Below are positions 15,347-24,900 of a stretch of DNA of 64,000 nucleotides, one piece after another. The position numbers were made by a program, and so were the translations under genes. This DNA comes from Taibaiella helva (GTDB lineage Bacteria > Bacteroidota > Bacteroidia > Chitinophagales > Chitinophagaceae), in contig NZ_QUZZ01000004.1 in the NCBI RefSeq assembly GCF_003545695.1, positions 496,001 through 560,000 of the forward strand, given 5' to 3'. Each line of letters starts with the position of its first letter. The stretch's first letter is position 1. The notes below the pieces were generated by a model, which saw only the letters and a list, made by a program, of their open reading frames with translations, searched no databases and was not told the origin of the DNA.

Positions 15347-15979
15347 TCAGAACCGCAGCGTAATGCCCAGGTTCACATCGCTCATATTATCGTAACCGCC
15401 TTCAGCATACACACCGAACATGCGGGTAAAATAATATCGGGCGCCTACCTTGAACAGCGGCATCACATCAAAATCGGAACGGTCGTCGCTGAATTTGCCG
15501 TTGTAATCATCATCATAGCTATAGCTGATGTTGCGGAAACCCACGCCGGCGCCGGCATACACATCGAGCTTGCGCACAGGGATCAGCTTGTTAAAGTGAT
15601 AATAGCCCATAGCGCCGATGCTAACCGAGAAGATGTGATCGGTGTAGCGCCTGTCGGGGCCATATTTATAGCGGGCTGCCGCACCGGCCACATAGCCGCC
15701 GATACCGATCTCATCGGTAATGCCATGCTCATATTTGATATAGCCGGGACCAATGCCCAGGCGTTTCTCATTTCCCCCCCAATAATCGAAACCGGTACCC
15801 GAGTTGTTCGGAAAGCCAATGCCAAAGGACAGCAGACTGGCACTGCGGTCGAAAGAGCCGCTGTTACGGCTTTTATACGGCGTTTTGTAAAAAGCTTTGC
15901 CATTTTGCGCCTGTGCTTCGGTAACGGCAAGCAAGCCGGCCGAAAACGCCAGGGTCAGGGTTAAGATCTTCTTTTTCAT
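15347..15979 (-). CDS. Outer-membrane beta-barrel protein (210 aa)
   Basis: The start at 15979 gives a classic signal peptide (MKKKILTLTLAFSAGLLAVTEAQAQ), cleaved after AQA. The mature part alternates polar and hydrophobic residues, with Gly and aromatic residues at strand ends: SLLSFGIGFPNNSG, GIGGYVAGAAARYKYG, SVSIGAMGYYHFNKL, LDVYAGAGVGFRNISYSYDD. It ends in the strand SDVNLGITLRF, with the terminal Phe needed for barrel insertion. It resembles OmpW/OprF-N-like small eight-stranded barrels of Bacteroidota. The frame runs further upstream to 16072, but that part has no signal character. Function unknown. Confidence 0.82.
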   Translation of the reverse strand: MKKKILTLTLAFSAGLLAVTEAQAQNGKAFYKTPYKSRNSGSFDRSASLLSFGIGFPNNSGTGFDYWGGNEKRLGIGPGYIKYEHGITDEIGIGGYVAGAAARYKYGPDRRYTDHIFSVSIGAMGYYHFNKLIPVRKLDVYAGAGVGFRNISYSYDDDYNGKFSDDRSDFDVMPLFKVGARYYFTRMFGVYAEGGYDNMSDVNLGITLRF

Positions 15980-16142
15980 AAATGGTTCATTTTGTATCCA
16001 ACGGCAAAGGTCACTGTAAAGTTTAAGATATTCTATAAAGGAAAAGCTAAAGTTGAACCCCTTAATCCTCATTCTTAGGCAATTAGACCTGGTTCTCCAC
16101 CGGGCCCTTTGTATGATGAGGCGTTAATGTATGAAGTGTGAG

Positions 16143-16994
16143 TTACAGCCCGCTCAGCACATCATTGATCCTGAATGCGCTCATATCAAAGTATTTCTCA
16201 TCGGCCGAGGGGCTGAATTCGATGAGGTCGCGCTGCATTTCGGGCTTACCCTTTTTGTCGTAAAGAACGGAACGGACCATAAAGCCATTGATCATGTCCT
16301 TGTATTTCGGATGCCCGGGAAATTTATAGCTGCCGAGACGGGCGCCCAACATATAGTTTCCGCTCAGGTCGAGCTTCACTTCACGCGAAACCCAGGCGTC
16401 CATAGTGGTAAAATGAGCATTGTCGGGATAGGTATAGATAAACTTACGACAGTTGTAACCGTTGATCATCTGCTGCTCGTCAGTGGCCTTCCAGGAAGCC
16501 TTATCGTCGCTGCCGCTGCGTTCGGCTTCTTTCTGCGCGGCCTTTTCGATCATCTTCTGCATATTGACCAGGGGCATTTTCATGGCGGAACGGTCGCGCA
16601 GCATTACCATATAATTGGCTTTGTCGGCATAGTTGAAGATCATCCACATTTCATCCTTTTCGCCTTCCCGCATGACCATGCATTCGCCGGTCTTACCAAA
16701 GACGATCTTATCCCTGGAGGTATTCTTTACCTCGCCTTTTTTATTGAATTGCTTGCTCTCAAAGACGATCGTCGCCTGAACTTTATTGCTGGGATCTTTA
16801 TACCGCTTGTCGTTTTCATAGGTGATCTTTTCGATCTCCTCTTTTCCTTTTTTGCGTTGCGGATCACCATATTTCTTTTCCATGCGTTTCTCGATCCCGT
16901 TGCGCACAGCAGACCGCTGCGCATAAGGTACCAGAGGAGCATACAGGAGGGCGGCCAGCATAAGGGCCATACCCGTGCGGGCTCGGGAATTCAT
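16143..16994 (-). CDS. Secreted DUF4412-like protein (283 aa)
   Basis: An N-terminal signal (MNSRARTGMALMLAALLYAPLVPYAQ) is followed by a basic helical segment (RNGIEKRMEKKYGDPQRKKGKEEIEK). After it comes the DUF4412-like body: VQATIVFESKQFNKKGEVK, MWMIFNYADKANYMVMLRDRSAMKMPL, MINGYNCRKFIYTYPD and MDAWVSREVKLDL. The pattern of a conserved MW...F with a later INGYxCKK-type loop is typical of this family. It lies in the periplasm or outer membrane; the function is unknown. It is transcribed in the same direction as the LuxR-type gene upstream (37 bases between), so the two may form one transcript. Confidence 0.75.
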   Translation of the reverse strand: MNSRARTGMALMLAALLYAPLVPYAQRSAVRNGIEKRMEKKYGDPQRKKGKEEIEKITYENDKRYKDPSNKVQATIVFESKQFNKKGEVKNTSRDKIVFGKTGECMVMREGEKDEMWMIFNYADKANYMVMLRDRSAMKMPLVNMQKMIEKAAQKEAERSGSDDKASWKATDEQQMINGYNCRKFIYTYPDNAHFTTMDAWVSREVKLDLSGNYMLGARLGSYKFPGHPKYKDMINGFMVRSVLYDKKGKPEMQRDLIEFSPSADEKYFDMSAFRINDVLSGL

Positions 16995-17031
16995 AGCTGT
17001 AAAGGATTGACGGGTTTAAAAAAAGTACGGA

Positions 17032-17286
17032 TCAGTTAAGTCCGAGGTGCTGAATATTTTCAACAGCAAAGCGTACCAGCACCGCAGTATTGCGAGCGCC
17101 GAGCTTGGCCAGCATATTCTGCCGGTGCGTATCCACCGTACGGCAGCTAACGTAGAGCAGGCCTGCGATTTCGCTGTTGGTGTAGCCATTGATGATCAAT
17201 CCTAAAATTTCTCTCTCGCGGCGGGAAAGGAGACCGGCCGCTTTCTCAGCGCCGATACAGGGCATGAAGGAGGGCTGCATGTTCAT
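17032..17286 (-). CDS. Stand-alone LuxR-type helix-turn-helix regulator (84 aa)
   Basis: Almost the whole protein is a LuxR/GerE DNA-binding domain: LSRREREILGLIINGYTNSEIAGLLYVSCRTVDTHR followed by NMLAKLGARNTAVLVRFA. The helix-turn-helix (TNSEIAGLLYVSCRTVDTHR) is complete, with the recognition helix VDTHRQNMLAKL. There is no receiver or ligand domain, so it must act as a small dimeric DNA-binding protein, possibly controlled at the level of synthesis. It lies between the DUF4412-like gene (same strand, downstream) and the divergent HEAT-like gene. Paired TCGACGAA sites in the divergent gap are candidate operators. Either ATG at 17286 or 17280 could be used. Confidence 0.87.
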   Translation of the reverse strand: MNMQPSFMPCIGAEKAAGLLSRREREILGLIINGYTNSEIAGLLYVSCRTVDTHRQNMLAKLGARNTAVLVRFAVENIQHLGLN

Positions 17287-17486
17287 GGGTTAAATTTGAG
17301 GGGTTTAGTATATAGGTTCATGTGATACCGGGCTACCCTGCGCAGGAAGACAGTTAAAGAAAACGGGCATCGGACATGTAAAGGAAGCGGAACCGGATAA
17401 GGACGGGACTGTTCGCTTTCATAGCCAGCCGGGTTAATTTCTTTTCACGATCCAAAGATGCGGGCAGGACGTTCCTTTTTCCAAAA

Positions 17487-17519
17487 AAAATCGACGAACG
17501 TCATGCAAAAATCGACGAA
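17487..17519. promoter_or_regulatory. Direct repeat TCGACGAA, 21-bp period, in the LuxR/HEAT divergent gap
   Basis: AAAATCGACGAA occurs twice, with the core TCGACGAA at 17491-17498 and 17512-17519. The period is 21 bp, two helical turns, as expected for a protein dimer binding one face of DNA. It lies between the divergent LuxR-type regulator and the HEAT-like gene, 51 bases before the latter. It is a candidate operator; the binding protein is inferred. Confidence 0.45.
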
Positions 17520-17569
17520 GGGAAAATGAAAGCAGGTACTTTTGGGGCACAGCCTCATCTTCACGAAGT

Positions 17570-18100
17570 ATGCATTTAAGAGCAGCCATACTGGAAGAGC
17601 ATTCCAGGGAACAAGTAACCAGGATCGTACAGTGGATCGGCAGGGATACCGGCAGGATCGCCGCCCTGATCGATATTTTCATACGGGATGAATACCGGGT
17701 GGTACAGCGCGCCGCCTGGATCGTAAGCGATGTCGGGCGGCTGCATCCCGAGCTGATGCAGCCACATATTCCCGGCCTGGTGCAGCGGCTGGAAGACAAA
17801 GGCACGCATATTGCCGTCAAGCGGAATGTTTACCGGCTGATGCAATACCTCGAGCTGCCCGAAGCAGTGCATGCACCGTTGATGAACAGCTGCTTCGCTT
17901 CCCTGGCCGATCCGCGTGAAGCCCTTGCTGTAAGGGCTTTTGCAATGAGCATCCTGGCCCGGCTTGCCGGCATTTATCCCGAGATCGGCCAGGAGCTGCG
18001 GCTCATTATTGAAGACAACCTGCAGCACGAAGCCGCACCCAGCTTTAAAAGCCGCGCCAGGAAAGTGTTGCAGCAGCTGGACAAAGCCTCCGGGCATTAG
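17570..18100 (+). CDS. HEAT-repeat-like all-helical protein (176 aa)
   Basis: The sequence is made of amphipathic helix pairs with the look of HEAT/armadillo repeats: RIVQWIGRDTGRIAALIDIFI, YRVVQRAAWIVSDVGRLHPELMQPHIPGLVQRL, KRNVYRLMQYLEL, and REALAVRAFAMSILARLAGIYPEIGQELRLII. It ends in a basic tail (SFKSRARKVLQQLDKASGH). There is no signal peptide, so it is a cytosolic protein-interaction scaffold; I do not recognise a specific family. It is divergent from the LuxR-type regulator and upstream of lutB with a gap of 79 bases. Confidence 0.7.
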   Translation: MHLRAAILEEHSREQVTRIVQWIGRDTGRIAALIDIFIRDEYRVVQRAAWIVSDVGRLHPELMQPHIPGLVQRLEDKGTHIAVKRNVYRLMQYLELPEAVHAPLMNSCFASLADPREALAVRAFAMSILARLAGIYPEIGQELRLIIEDNLQHEAAPSFKSRARKVLQQLDKASGH

Positions 18101-18179
18101 CAGCATTTTATCAAAAGAACAACAGGCAGCTCCACCCGGATGATTGATTATTCAATATCTTTACCATTGAAACATTGCA

Positions 18180-19565
18180 ATGAATTCTCCGGAACAACCC
18201 AAAGACATATTTATCGCTAAAAGCGATGTGAAAGCGCATGACCTGGATCACAAGCGGAAGATCAATTTCAATATCGATCGCTATAACGCCGCTGTTGTGA
18301 AAGGCAAAGGGCAGTTTGCCGCGCTGGATACCGCGCGCAGGCAAGCTAAAAATATTAAGTGGCGCGCCGTAGAGCAGCTGGACAAATACCTCGAGCTGTT
18401 TGAAAAGAACTTTACTGAACGTGGCGGCAAAGTGATCTGGGCTGAAGACAAAGAAGACGCGCTGAATGCAGTACTGGCTATCTGCCGGGACAAGAATACC
18501 CGAACGGTGGTCAAATCCAAGTCCATGGTTACGGAAGAGCTGCACCTGAACGACTTCCTGGCCGAACATGAGATCGAATCGCTGGAGACCGACCTGGGCG
18601 AATACATTCAGCAGCTGGACGGCGAGCCGCCTTACCATATCGTTACGCCGGCCATGCACAAAAGCAAAGAGGATATTGCCCAGCTTTTCCACGACAAGCT
18701 GGGCGTGCCCCCGGGACTAAGCCCTTCGGAGCTGACCCTCATAGCCCGCGACAAGCTGCGCCACAAATACACCGAAGCGGAAGTAGGCATTACCGGCGGC
18801 AATTTCCTGATCGCCGATACCGGTGCCGTATGCATTACCGAAAATGAAGGTAACGGAAGGCTGTCGACCGCCTTTCCCCAAACCCATATCGCTATTGTCG
18901 GCATTGAAAAAATATTGCCTTCCCTGCAGGACCTGCCCCTGTTCTGGCCTTTGCTGGCTACCTATGGTACAGGACAAACGCTTACGGTCTACAATTCTAT
19001 CTTCTGTGGTCCCCGGCAGGCAGGCGAAACCGATGGGCCCCGCGAAATGTATGTGATCCTGCTGGACAACGGACGCACGAATCTGCTGCGTAAGGAAGTA
19101 CGGGAATCCATGTACTGCATCCGTTGCGGCTCATGCCTCAATGCCTGCCCGGTATACAGGAATATTGGCGGACACACTTATGGAAGCACTTACAGCGGTC
19201 CTATCGGTTCCGTGATTACCCCGCACCTGAATGGCATGGCTGAATTCGGGCACCTCAGCTATGCTTCCAGCCTTTGCGGCAGCTGCACCGATGCCTGCCC
19301 GATAAAAATCAACATTCATGAAATGCTGCTGGAAAACCGGCATATCTATACTGAGGAAAAATACGATGGCTTCGCCGAAAGATTCGCCTGGCGGCTCTTC
19401 AAGAGAGGCGTGCTGCATCGCGGCCTGATGAACGGCGCCAGCGGCAGAATGAAGAATTTTGTATTCGAGAAAGCGCTGCGCAGCGCCTGGGGCGACCGCA
19501 GGGACAAAGTGGTGTTTGCCCCCAAATCCTTTAACCAGCTCTGGAAGGAACGGAAAAAGGCCTGA
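18180..19565 (+). CDS. lutB: LutB-like iron-sulfur protein of lactate utilisation
   Basis: 461 residues. The N-terminal LUD domain (about 40-290) contains TVVKSKSMVTEELHLNDFL, GITGGNFLIADTGAVCITENEGN and LPLFWPLLATYGTGQ. Two ferredoxin-type cluster motifs follow: CIRCGSCLNACPVY (about 312-325) and CGSCTDACPIKINIHEMLL (about 366-385). This is the layout of LutB/LldF, which with LutA and LutC oxidises L-lactate to pyruvate. LutA and LutC are not in this window, so the operon is split or the partners lie elsewhere. Cytosolic or membrane-associated. A variant promoter box TATCTTTA lies at 18156-18163. Confidence 0.88.
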   Translation: MNSPEQPKDIFIAKSDVKAHDLDHKRKINFNIDRYNAAVVKGKGQFAALDTARRQAKNIKWRAVEQLDKYLELFEKNFTERGGKVIWAEDKEDALNAVLAICRDKNTRTVVKSKSMVTEELHLNDFLAEHEIESLETDLGEYIQQLDGEPPYHIVTPAMHKSKEDIAQLFHDKLGVPPGLSPSELTLIARDKLRHKYTEAEVGITGGNFLIADTGAVCITENEGNGRLSTAFPQTHIAIVGIEKILPSLQDLPLFWPLLATYGTGQTLTVYNSIFCGPRQAGETDGPREMYVILLDNGRTNLLRKEVRESMYCIRCGSCLNACPVYRNIGGHTYGSTYSGPIGSVITPHLNGMAEFGHLSYASSLCGSCTDACPIKINIHEMLLENRHIYTEEKYDGFAERFAWRLFKRGVLHRGLMNGASGRMKNFVFEKALRSAWGDRRDKVVFAPKSFNQLWKERKKA

Positions 19566-19584
19566 CCGTTCTGTCCAAAAAAAC

Positions 19585-19592
19585 TATTTTTG
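19585..19592 (+). promoter_or_regulatory. TATTTTTG -7 box of exbD
   Basis: An exact TAnnTTTG match 25 bases before the exbD start, inside the short gap after lutB, so exbD has its own promoter. Confidence 0.5.
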
Positions 19593-19616
19593 CCCGAAGG
19601 CCCAAACTGATACTGC

Positions 19617-20018
19617 ATGAATTTACGCCCGACCCTGCGCGAGAAAAGCGAGCCGCATACTTCAGCATTGAACGATATCCTGTTCATTCTGCTGTTCTTC
19701 TTCCTCATCATTGCCACGCTGGCCAATCCCAATGTGATCCGGATGGCTATACCCAAGGCCAATAAAGATACCAAAGCCAAGCAAAACGTAGTGGTCTCTA
19801 TTGATGCGAAGAACCAGTATTTCGTCGGCACCAAACAAGTAGCGCCCGAAGCCCTGCAAAGTGCGATAGCAGAGATGCTGGCCAAATCGCCGGACGCAGA
19901 AAAGACAGTGGTGATCAATGCCGACAGCACCGGCGCCATCTATAACCTGGCGGCCGTACTGCGTGCCACACAGGCGCTTAAGGTAAAAGCCGTCATGGCA
20001 GTGAACAAAGAGAAATAA
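19617..20018 (+). CDS. exbD: ExbD/TolR family biopolymer transport protein
   Basis: 133 residues. A short cytosolic head (MNLRPTLREKSEPHTSALND) leads into one transmembrane helix (ILFILLFFFLIIATLANP). The Asp at the start of the helix is the conserved proton-path residue of ExbD/TolR. The periplasmic domain contains VVVSIDAKNQYFVGTKQV and TVVINADSTGAIYNLAAVLRATQ. With ExbB it powers TonB or Tol complexes from the proton gradient. No exbB is adjacent and the only TonB gene in the window is at 47814, so the partner is elsewhere. The start at 19617 fits the family. Confidence 0.9.
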   Translation: MNLRPTLREKSEPHTSALNDILFILLFFFLIIATLANPNVIRMAIPKANKDTKAKQNVVVSIDAKNQYFVGTKQVAPEALQSAIAEMLAKSPDAEKTVVINADSTGAIYNLAAVLRATQALKVKAVMAVNKEK

Positions 20019-20033
20019 GCTATCTTTCCATAA

Positions 20034-20064
20034 GAAAGCCTGCTCCTTTCCGGGGCAGGCTTTC
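20034..20064 (+). terminator. Terminator after exbD
   Basis: GAAAGCCTGCTCC (20034-20046) pairs with GGGGCAGGCTTTC (20052-20064), with one C/G offset in the loop, followed by GTCTTTT. Confidence 0.8.
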
Positions 20065-20413
20065 GTCTTTTAAGCCACCGTGGCTTATCCTGCAGTTGCA
20101 TCATTTTAATAGGCCGTAGCAAGTTTAGCGAGCTGAAATGCATATTTGCAACAAGAATGCAGCGGGTGGCATACCTGAATAGCCGGAAGGTGTTTTTTAT
20201 TCGGAGAGCCCGCTACTTTGTGCAGGCAGCCCCCCCTTTTTCTTACGCCGAAGAAAAGCGGCCAGGAGACAAATGTTATTTACTGGTTAATAATAAAAAG
20301 CCGGTAATGGTTTCAGCAGCAGGCATTTTGTCTTTATACTATCTGCAGACGAATTCATTTTACGGCCGATCCTTTTCCGGTAAAGGCAGCTTTATGCTTA
20401 AACAACTGATACG
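20065..20413. other. Gene-free, more A+T-rich gap
   Basis: I see no supported gene. A 92-codon open frame (20157-20435) overlaps the next gene, has no binding site and reads like translated non-coding DNA. No TAnnTTTG box with good spacing to the oxygenase is obvious. Confidence 0.45.
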
Positions 20414-21241
20414 ATGTTTCAATCCGAGTTTTTAGAGACGCCCTTTCATGAACTATACGAATCGGCAAAGAGCGCGCATGCGTTATACACAAAGGCCGAG
20501 CCTTTTCCCTATATCTGTGTTGACAATTTTTTTAAACCGAAGCTGTTGAAGCAGGTGCTGCAGGAGTTTCCCGACATGAATAAGGATAACGATATCCGGT
20601 ACAAAAACGTGAATGAAGATAAGTTTGCTTCGCGTAGCGAATCCAGGTTTGGCGAGGTTACGCGCAGGTATGTACATTTTCTTAACTCCCAACCTTTCCT
20701 GGCATATCTCACCTGCCTCACCGGCATCGAAGGCCTGTTGCCCGACCCCTATTTCTGGGGCGGCGGCTTTCACCAGATCAAGCGGGGCGGTTTTCTGAAG
20801 ATCCACGCCGACTTCAACCGGCATCCTTACCTGAACCTCGACCGGAGACTGAATCTCCTGGTATACCTCAATGAAGACTGGGATGAAAGCTACGGCGGGC
20901 ATTTTGAGCTTTGGGATAACAAGATGACAGGTTGCCGGGTAAAGCTGCTGCCGTTATTCAACCGCCTGGTGATCTTCAACACGACTGACGATTCCTATCA
21001 TGGCCATCCCGATCCGCTAACCTGCCCTGAAGACCGTAGCCGGAAATCACTTGCTTTATATTATTACACAAACGGCCGGCCGGCTAACGAAGTAGGAATA
21101 CCACGATTGGCCACGGATTTCCGCGGCCGGGAAGGCATGGATAGCCGGCACATGAAGCAATACAATAAAATGATCCAGCTGGTATCGGCCCTTACGCCGC
21201 CTATACTGTTCAAATATTACAAGAAATACATGAACAAATAA
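20414..21241 (+). CDS. 2-oxoglutarate/Fe(II)-dependent oxygenase
   Basis: 275 residues of the prolyl-4-hydroxylase-like double-stranded beta-helix fold. The iron site HxD...H is visible as His 131 and Asp 133 (LKIHADFNRHP) and His 196 or 198 (DDSYHGHPDPL). The 2-oxoglutarate anchor is Arg 210 or nearby (EDRSRKSLALYYYTNGRP). The strands RRLNLLVYLNEDWDESYGGHFELWD and NRLVIFNTTDDSYHGHP are typical of this superfamily. The N-terminal 100 residues are of unknown character and the C-terminus is basic (LFKYYKKYMNK). No neighbour suggests a substrate; related proteins hydroxylate peptides, sugars or lipids. It stands alone between exbD and dinB. Confidence 0.85.
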   Translation: MFQSEFLETPFHELYESAKSAHALYTKAEPFPYICVDNFFKPKLLKQVLQEFPDMNKDNDIRYKNVNEDKFASRSESRFGEVTRRYVHFLNSQPFLAYLTCLTGIEGLLPDPYFWGGGFHQIKRGGFLKIHADFNRHPYLNLDRRLNLLVYLNEDWDESYGGHFELWDNKMTGCRVKLLPLFNRLVIFNTTDDSYHGHPDPLTCPEDRSRKSLALYYYTNGRPANEVGIPRLATDFRGREGMDSRHMKQYNKMIQLVSALTPPILFKYYKKYMNK

Positions 21242-21259
21242 CCGGCGAAAGCTGCTTTG

Positions 21260-21781
21260 TCAGGATTGATGAGGTGTCTGGAGATAGCGTTCCTCCAGGA
21301 TAAGCCGGTGATGTTTTATATGGCCGACAATAATATACAGCAAAGCATTCACGCTCACAGTATGTCCCGAAGCCGTGCCGGTTCTCCGCAATTCTTCTTC
21401 CGTAAAGGTTTCAAACAGAAAGAGGTTGCTGCGCCGGATCAGCTCCAGCTCCTCCAGAAGTGAAGGGATATCCCTGTCGCCGAAATGCGCGTGTACGACA
21501 AAAGCATTTTCATCGAAGCCTGGCAGGGGTGTATCGTCCATCCGGGCAATGCGTAGCGCACGGTAAGCCATAATGCGCTCCGTATCGAGCAGGTGGCCCA
21601 GCACTTCCTTTACCGTCCATTTCCCGGGTGCATAAGCATAGTCGCCTTTTTCTTTGGGTATGCTATTGACGAAAGCAGCGAAGGAAGCGGGTTGTTCTTT
21701 CAATTCATCGAAAATATCGCCGGTCACCATTTTAATATACCGGCTATAATAAGGGGCGTATTCGTTTTCGGCAGGCAGCAT
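21260..21781 (-). CDS. DinB family protein
   Basis: 173 residues of the DinB/YfiT four-helix bundle. The metal-binding His residues lie in KWTVKEVLGHLLDTERIMAYRALRIAR and in the C-terminal LYIIVGHIKHHRLILEERY. These proteins are thiol-linked transferases or damage-inducible enzymes in the cytosol, with metal-dependent activity where known (bacillithiol or mycothiol chemistry in other phyla). No partner gene is adjacent. Its end faces the end of the oxygenase gene, 18 bases away. Confidence 0.88.
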   Translation of the reverse strand: MLPAENEYAPYYSRYIKMVTGDIFDELKEQPASFAAFVNSIPKEKGDYAYAPGKWTVKEVLGHLLDTERIMAYRALRIARMDDTPLPGFDENAFVVHAHFGDRDIPSLLEELELIRRSNLFLFETFTEEELRRTGTASGHTVSVNALLYIIVGHIKHHRLILEERYLQTPHQS

Positions 21782-21864
21782 GCATGTACGGATTTAGGTT
21801 CTTACAAAGATACTGCCGACGCCCATCCAAAATTCAGGCAGACATGAAACGCTTTGTTATCGTC

Positions 21865-21894
21865 TTTGTCCTTTCAGCTATTTTGTTATTTTTG
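21865..21894 (+). promoter_or_regulatory. Promoter of the DUF2723 gene (TTTG-18-TATTTTTG)
   Basis: A -33 element TTTG (21865-21868) and an exact -7 box TATTTTTG (21887-21894) are separated by 18 bases, the best full Bacteroidota promoter in the window. The start codon is at 21923. Confidence 0.75.
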
Positions 21895-21922
21895 TCGCGC
21901 TTAAAACAATTTTTCCTCGCTC

Positions 21923-24900
21923 ATGAACTTCAGGAAAGTCAACAACATCACTGGCTGGGTGGTTTTTATCATCGCCTACGTCACTTATTTGCTTACGATG
22001 GAGGCAACCGCCAGTCTCTGGGATTGCGGCGAGTTCCTGTCCACTGCCTACAGGCTGCAGGTGGGCCACTCTCCCGGTGCTCCTTTGTTCATGATGCTGG
22101 GCCGTCTTTTCGGCATCGTGGCGCCCAGCCCCGATAAAGTCGCGATCTTTATCAACTCCATGAGCGCGCTCATGAGCGCGTTCACCATATTGTTCCTGTT
22201 CTGGACCATCACGCACTTTGCGCGGAAGCTGGTTACCAAACAGGATGAGCAGCTCAGCCAGGGCAATCTTATCGCCATAATGGGCGCCGGTATTGTCGGT
22301 GCGCTGGCCTACACTTTTTCCGATACTTTCTGGTTCTCCGCTGTGGAGGCGGAAGTATATGCCACTTCATCCTTCTTTACAGCTATTGTTTTCTGGGCGG
22401 TGCTGAAGTGGGAGGACTCGGCCGATTCGCCGCATGCCGACCGCTGGCTGGTCCTTATCTTTTACCTGACCGGCTTATCTATAGGTGTCCATCTGCTGAA
22501 CCTGCTTACGCTGCCCGCGATCGTGATGGTATACTACTTTAAACGGTACAAATCCAGCATTCCGGGCAGTATCCTGGCTTTCGTGATCGGCTGCGCCATA
22601 CTGGGCTTTGTGCAGTTCGGCATCATCCAGTACGTGCCTATTTTCGCCTCCTGGTTCGAGCTGCTGTTTGTCAACTCGTTTGGCATGCCGTTCAACTCCG
22701 GCGCGATTATTTTCCTCGTTGTTATCGCCGCCCTGATCGGCTGGCTGATTGTATGGTCAAAGAGAAAAGGACATTACCTCCTGCATCTTGGTGTGCTTTG
22801 CGCCGCCTTCACCATTATCGGCTATTCGAGCTATATCAGCATTATCGTACGTTCCAAAGCGGATGTGCCCATCGATATGGGTAATCCCGACAATGTAATG
22901 ACCCTGATCCCTTACCTGCAGCGTGATCAGTATGGAGAAATGCCCCTGGTTTCAGGACCTGACTTCGATTCCCGTGTAGTGAATGTGGGCGAAGGCCGCG
23001 CCATCTACGCGCCTGTGGAAAAGAACGGCAAACGCAGCTATGAGCTGGTCGACCATAAACCGGTTTACGAATACGATCATACCCGCCTTTTCCCCAGGAT
23101 ACACGATTGCCTTGACCAGGGTCACGTGAGCTTTTACAGGGGTTACCTGGGGCTGGGCCCCGAAGATGTACCTTCGTCACTGGATAACCAGAAATTCTTC
23201 TGGGGCTACCAGGTCAACTGGATGTACTGGCGCTACATTATGTGGAACTATGCCGGCCGGCAGAATGATATGGAAGGCCAGGGCGAAGCCCATAGCGGCA
23301 ACTGGATATCGGGGATCAAGTTCATTGATAAGATGGCCGGCCGTGGCAATATCGACCTGATGCCCGATTCGCTGCGCAACAGCAAAGCCCGGAACCAGCT
23401 GTACCTCCTGCCCCTGGCCCTGGGCATTATCGGGCTGGTGTACCAGTTCAACCGCGACAAGAAAGAAGGCACTATTGTTGCGCTGCTCTTCTTCTTTACC
23501 GGCCTGGCCATCGTGATCTACCTGAACAATACACCAATGCAGCCCAGGGAAAGGGATTATACTTATGCCGGCTCTACCTATGCCTTTGCCATATGGATCG
23601 GCCTGGGCGTCCTTATGGTTACGGAATGGTTCCGCAAATTCCTTAAAGGCAGCGCACCCTCGCTGGCAGCTACGGCTATATGCCTGCTGGCGGTGCCTGT
23701 ACTGATGGCTGCCCAGGAATGGGACGACCATGACCGTTCGCAGAAGACCATCGCCCGCGACCATGCCTATAACATGCTCATGAGCTGTGACAAAAACGCG
23801 ATCCTGATTACTTACGGCGACAACGATACTTACCCCCTGTGGTACCTGCAGGAGGTGGAAGGTATCCGCACTGATGTCCGTATCATCAATTATAACCTGC
23901 TGGGTACCGACTGGCAGAACGAGCAGCTGACCTTTAAGGTCAATGATGCCGATGCCCTGCCGGTGATCTGGAAACCGGAAGACTATCGTGGCGGCAAGCT
24001 GAACTATATTCCTTACTATGAGGATAAGCGTATCCCTGCCGACCGCTACTTCGATCTTGAGGAAGTCATCCATTTCTTCACTTCCGGCAAGAACATGCTT
24101 CCCGGAAATCCCGAGGTAAGCTACCTGCCTACGAAGAACCTGTCTGTAAAGCTTGACAAAAATGCGCTGATCAAAAGCGGGCTGGTAGCAGCAGCCGATT
24201 CGGCGAACATCCCGGCTGAAATGCGCTTTACCCTGAATGACAACGCGGCACGCCGCTCTGACCTGGCGCTGATGAACATTATCGCCGGCCAGGCCAAAAC
24301 AGGCTGGACCCGTTCACTCTATATGACCGACGGCACCCCCAACCTTGGCCTCGATGCTTACTTCCAGTCCGAAGGCGGCTTGCGTAAGCTGGTTCCGGTG
24401 GTGAAGCAAAGCCCGGTAGGCGGGATTGCACCCTTTACTGACCTGGACAAAAACATTAAGCTGCAAACGGAGGTCTTCCAGATGGGCAATGCCGGCAAGA
24501 ACAATGTGTACTATGACGAGAAGAACCGCCTGATCTTCCTGGTGTACCGCCAGAACGCCGCAGAGCTGGCCCTGGCCCTCATTGCCCAAAACCGTAAAGC
24601 GGATGCGGTAAAGGTGCTGGACAGCTATATGAAGAAGGTATCCGAAACATCTATGCCGTATGATGTATTGCTTTACGACCGCAGCATTATTTACCTGGTC
24701 GATGCTTATTACCGTGCCGGCGCTACTGAAAAGGCCCGCAAGGTGGCCGGTAAAATGGTGCAGAACATCAGCGATGAAGTGAAATACTTCCATTCGTTGA
24801 ACGAGAATATGCAAGCCGGTACCGACTTGTATACCGTACAGCAAAACCTGCAGGCGCTGGCCTTCCTGGTAAGCTCTGCCGGCCAGGGCAATGATGCGGA

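Noticed and set aside
20157-20435. 92-codon plus-strand frame before the oxygenase
   Set aside because: Overlaps the oxygenase start, has no ribosome binding site and contains no motif; composition looks like non-coding DNA.
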